Shown one piece after another: positions 40,313 through 42,948 of a DNA stretch of 42,948 nt. Under the pieces are notes generated by a model. That model did no database searches. It was not told the DNA's origin and saw only the letters and a list, made by a program, of their open reading frames with translations. Origin of the DNA: Syntrophobacteraceae bacterium (lineage in GTDB: Bacteria > Desulfobacterota > Syntrophobacteria > Syntrophobacterales > Syntrophobacteraceae); contig JARLHP010000086.1 in NCBI GenBank assembly GCA_031292195.1, forward strand, positions 1 to 42,948. The letters are read 5' to 3'. Numbering within the stretch: the stretch's first letter is position 1; the number at the start of each line of letters is the position of its first letter. The translations under genes were made by a program, and so were the position numbers.

Positions 40313-41934
40313 GAAAGCGGCCTTGCCTCCCCGTTTTTTTCGGTTACCCGGTAGAAGTTTCCTGACGGGCCCACAGTGACGGTGATACTGCCGTATTCGG
40401 GTATGTTGATTCCCACGTTATCTCTTTGCCCAAGAGGCGAGTGAGCATAGACCAGCCACTCTCTATGGGGCTGCTCTCCGAGCACCAGCGCCAGGGCAAA
40501 AACCGGCGGAGTTGTCGTCATGGTCCACGGCCCGGGCGGGTCGAGGCTGGTGTCGAGCAAAAACCACCTTCCGGTGTTGCGATACTCTTCGGGAATGTCT
40601 GCCTGGTAAGGGTTCTGTCTCCCGGGGTTTTCGACCAGGCGAGCGAACCGCCAAAATCTGCGCAGGGTCGGGTTTCGGTAGATCATATCCACCGAATCGG
40701 CCACGGCCATGAAATAGGCGCCCGAGTTGCTCACCGTATCGTCCCAGAAACGAAAGTCGCGCACCAGGCGGGGCCGAACGAGCCACATGCAGAACCTGAC
40801 CATGCCCGCGTAGCGCCCGGGAGAGTACACCTGGCCAAGGGAAGCATAAACCGACCGCTTATCCTTTGACGGATCCGATTCGTGTCCGTCCCAGACCGAG
40901 AGTTCCAACCAGAAACAGGGGTTTAGACGCAGGGCCTCCTTACTCATAAAGACGTAGTTCATTTCGAACACCTGCGGACTGAAGACGGTGTAGTCCGAAT
41001 TGGAAACGGGGGCGCCGTCCACTCCGGACGGCGCCGAGGCTCCGTCCCAGGCAAGAGGCCACGGCTCGAAGCGGTTCGGAATGTAGAGCGAATCCCTCAT
41101 CCAATCCCCGGTCCTTCCGAAATTGGGAGAGCCGAAGGCATTAAACCCTATGAAGCGAGCATTTTTCTTCCAGACCGGCGTGACCAGTTCTTCTCGCATC
41201 CCGCCTTGAAGGGCCCTGTAGCGGTCGATCCAGGCATCGCCGATCACTTTGCGTTTGAATGCATCACTTTTCCCATGGCCGTAGCGGGCCAGGAACCGGT
41301 TGGACTGCTCGGCTTCCCACCAGCCAAGCCTTGGCTGCTCGTTGTTGGAGATGAATAAAACCAGCGGAGGGTCCGGGTACCATTGCTGAAGCTTCTTTAA
41401 AAGCGGGGTCGCCGTCCACCGGGAACCCACCCGGCGCCATAACTCCACCGGCCCGAAGGGCGAGAGTTCCGGGATGTCTCTTGCGATTGTCGCCCGCACA
41501 TTCGGATTGATCTCCGAAGGAAGATGCCGGTATTGCGGCAGGTACCCCAGCAGGCTCTCCCACTGGGTGCTCAAAAAAGATAGGGGAAGGTGGAGTTTTG
41601 CGGCCTTTTTGATCGCGGATTCATAATATTCGTCTTGAAAGGCCCACCCGGGAGGGGGAAGGTAAAACCAGGGCAGCAGGTGAGAGCCGCGCCCGATCCT
41701 GGCCATCTGGTAGTCGGGACTGAAACCGCCCGGCTTTTGCCCCGCATTCCAGCTCGCTGCAAGCGGCAGCGGCCTGCCCGCCTTACTGTTGTCGGGCAGC
41801 AGGGCTTCCCCGGTTATATCTTCTCCGGTTTTGCCGAGGGTTTCCGCCCCCCGTGCCGGGCCGAAAGAAAGAAAAAGGCACAACAGGACGGCACCTGATA
41901 GCGCGCCTGCCCTCCTTCCCGCAAGAAGCTTCAC
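40309..41934 (-). CDS. Secreted glycoside-hydrolase-like protein of the polysaccharide locus
   Basis: A 541-residue exported protein with a clear signal peptide (KLLAGRRAGALSGAVLLCLFLSFGPARGA). The mature part is rich in Trp, Tyr and Pro and contains VLFISNNEQPRLGW, where an Asn-Glu pair after a beta-strand resembles the acid/base position of clan A (TIM-barrel) glycosidases, and LNPCFWLELSVWDGHES further on. I cannot assign a family. First gene of the operon, so it probably trims or processes the polymer made by the downstream genes. A GTG at 41934 with an AGGGGGG ribosome site is chosen because it gives a compact signal peptide; a GTG at 41967 is also possible. Confidence 0.72.
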   Translation of the reverse strand: MKLLAGRRAGALSGAVLLCLFLSFGPARGAETLGKTGEDITGEALLPDNSKAGRPLPLAASWNAGQKPGGFSPDYQMARIGRGSHLLPWFYLPPPGWAFQDEYYESAIKKAAKLHLPLSFLSTQWESLLGYLPQYRHLPSEINPNVRATIARDIPELSPFGPVELWRRVGSRWTATPLLKKLQQWYPDPPLVLFISNNEQPRLGWWEAEQSNRFLARYGHGKSDAFKRKVIGDAWIDRYRALQGGMREELVTPVWKKNARFIGFNAFGSPNFGRTGDWMRDSLYIPNRFEPWPLAWDGASAPSGVDGAPVSNSDYTVFSPQVFEMNYVFMSKEALRLNPCFWLELSVWDGHESDPSKDKRSVYASLGQVYSPGRYAGMVRFCMWLVRPRLVRDFRFWDDTVSNSGAYFMAVADSVDMIYRNPTLRRFWRFARLVENPGRQNPYQADIPEEYRNTGRWFLLDTSLDPPGPWTMTTTPPVFALALVLGEQPHREWLVYAHSPLGQRDNVGINIPEYGSITVTVGPSGNFYRVTEKNGEARPLS

Positions 41935-41967
41935 TCCGCGCCCCCCCTTTGTGTTTTTAAGACCCAC

Positions 41968-42400
41968 ACCGCTCCGCAGACTCGGTTACGTTCCGATGGA
42001 CGAGATGTTGCGCTGAACCGTAGGTTTCATGAAAGCAAATACCGTGCAAAGTGTTTTCCAGACCCCTCTTTACGGGGCTTTTCCGACTATTTCGCCCCGG
42101 CGCGGCCGATCTCCTCGGGCTGTGGAAAATCCGGAGTGAAACCTGGCGAAAACCGGAGGGGGTAAACCGTTTAAGAAACATATAAGTATTGGTAACTACA
42201 GAATAAACATATTGTGCACGATACTTGCAACCCTATTTGCTCACTCGTAGATGAGGAAACGGCAAGCACGCATTGCCGATAAAAGGACCCGGAACTTGAA
42301 AACCTTTTTTCCTCCCGCCGGCCCGCGGGTCCAGGCAACAGGACAGGGTATTGGTCTTGCGGGTCCCATTGGAATTTCAAACCAATCAAAGGGGGCATAG
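41968..42400. other. Divergent promoter region, non-coding
   Basis: The 433 bases between the polysaccharide operon and the collagen-like gene must hold both promoters. I see no convincing -10/-35 pair or sigma-54 site. A weak hairpin (CCCC...GGGG, about 42064-42078) followed by CTTTT is present. The middle part (42180-42245) is AT-rich, as expected for promoters. Confidence 0.5.
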
Positions 42401-42948
42401 ATGAAAGGCCGGTTAACAGCCATATTGGCAATCCTGGGACTCAGCGTTGGTCTGGCATGCGGCGCCGCTTCCGCGGACAGCGGCACCATCACCGCATGCG
42501 TGGGCCGGTCGGGGAGGGTACACCTTCTTCTTTCCAGCACCCAGAAATGCACTGCGAGTCAGACTACCCTGACCTGGAACGTAGCGGGAAAAACAGGAAC
42601 CGCGGGTCCTGCCGGAGCGCAGGGACCCGCCGGCCCAACAGGCGCAACAGGCGCAACAGGCCCCATGGGCCCACAGGGGACAGCGGGACCGGCGGGACCA
42701 GCGGGACCGGCAGGACTGGCAGGACTGGCAGGACCAACCGGCGTGGCCGGACCTGCCGGCGCGGCCGGCGCAAAAGGGGCCATAGGTCCCCAGGGACCAG
42801 CCGGCCCAATCGGCGCCATAGGCCCGCAGGGCCCTGCCGGTCCAGCCGGGCCAACCGGCGTGGTCGGCGAAAAAGGGGCCATGGGTCCCCAGGGACCAGC
42901 CGGACCAACCGGCGCCATAGGCCCGCAGGGCCCTGCCGGTCCAGCCGG
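42401..42948 (+). CDS. Secreted collagen-like Gly-X-Y repeat protein (5' part)
   Basis: The gene runs off the right edge after 182 codons. AAAGGGGG precedes the ATG. A signal peptide ([19 protein letters not shown], likely cleaved at AASA) is followed by a short cysteine-bearing domain ([11 protein letters not shown]...[12 protein letters not shown]), a segment commonly seen before collagen repeats in bacterial surface proteins. From residue about 64 the sequence is uninterrupted Gly-X-Y triplets, mostly GPA, GPQ, GPT and GAI. Such proteins form triple helices at the cell surface and are used in adhesion or matrix building. The position beside a polysaccharide export locus fits a matrix role. 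The C-terminal part is unknown. Confidence 0.9.
   Translation, partial: MKGRLTAILAILGLSVGLACGAASADSGTITACVGRSGRVHLLLSSTQKCTASQTTLTWNVAGKTGTAGPAGAQGPAGPTGATGATGPMGPQGTAGPAGPAGPAGLAGLAGPTGVAGPAGAAGAKGAIGPQGPAGPIGAIGPQGPAGPAGPTGVVGEKGAMGPQGPAGPTGAIGPQGPAGPA
42772..42948 (+). repeat. 99-bp repeat unit within the collagen-like gene
   Basis: The block starting AAAAGGGGCCATAGGTCCCC at 42772 recurs from 42871 with a few changes and continues to the window end. The period is 99 bases, or 33 residues (11 Gly-X-Y triplets). Another shared block (CCAACCGGCGTGG) is offset by 117 bases, so units were rearranged. Such arrays vary in copy number and are prone to assembly collapse. Confidence 0.8.

Overview
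The window looks like a chromosomal segment of an anaerobic, GC-rich Gram-negative bacterium, most plausibly a Desulfobacterota (deltaproteobacterial) sulfate reducer or syntroph. This rests on a fumarate-adding glycyl radical enzyme, heterodisulfide-reductase-like and fumarate-reductase-like electron-transfer genes, a sigma-54-type promoter, flavin-dependent thymidylate synthase (ThyX) and a Wzx/Wzy-type exopolysaccharide locus. The taxonomic placement is inference from gene content only.

Positions 1-1203 (minus): the C-terminally incomplete gene for an unusual regulator made of two TetR-type repressors in one polypeptide. It diverges across a 624-bp regulatory region from the main gene set. 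Positions 1828-20803 (plus): 19 closely spaced co-directional genes. They start with a benzylsuccinate-synthase-type module, bssD (activase), bssC, bssA (catalytic subunit, radical Gly826 and Cys490) and bssB. Next come a von Willebrand A protein and a MoxR AAA+ ATPase (BssE-like), then a ThiS/MoaD-type beta-grasp protein, an unrecognised 174-residue CxxCxxC protein and a ThiF/MoeB-type E1 adenylating enzyme. After these lie an old-yellow-enzyme-family flavoprotein, a DUF4258/zinc-finger fusion, a DUF4037-DUF4125-DUF4037 set and a sugar-epimerase-like SDR. The set ends with HdrC-, HdrB-, FrdB- and FrdA-like genes. A 77-bp direct duplication with a REP-like palindromic element separates the SDR from hdrC.

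Positions 20804-24144: a repeat-rich 860-bp spacer, a sigma-54-like promoter, an orphan NarL-type response regulator and an AMP-forming acyl-CoA ligase. A coherent working model is hydrocarbon + fumarate -> aryl- or alkylsuccinate (BssABCD with the MoxR/VWA pair as chaperone or remodeller), CoA activation by the ligase, and regeneration of fumarate from succinate by the Hdr-linked fumarate reductase. The beta-grasp/E1 pair and the DUF4037/DUF4125 genes have no established place in this pathway and are the most interesting unknowns.

Positions 24524-29451 (minus): housekeeping genes, namely tmk, an all-alpha dUTPase-like gene and thyX (a thymidylate operon), then icd, prmA and ridA. Positions 29627-30865 (plus): an S41 C-terminal processing protease with a strong terminator. 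Positions 31198-41934 (minus): an exopolysaccharide/O-antigen locus of eight genes (secreted glycosidase-like protein, Wzy-like polymerase, three GT4 and one GT2 glycosyltransferases, Wzx flippase, asparagine-synthetase-type amidotransferase). From 42401 to the right edge (plus) a secreted collagen-like Gly-X-Y repeat protein begins and is cut off. I see no tRNA, rRNA, CRISPR array or intact insertion sequence.
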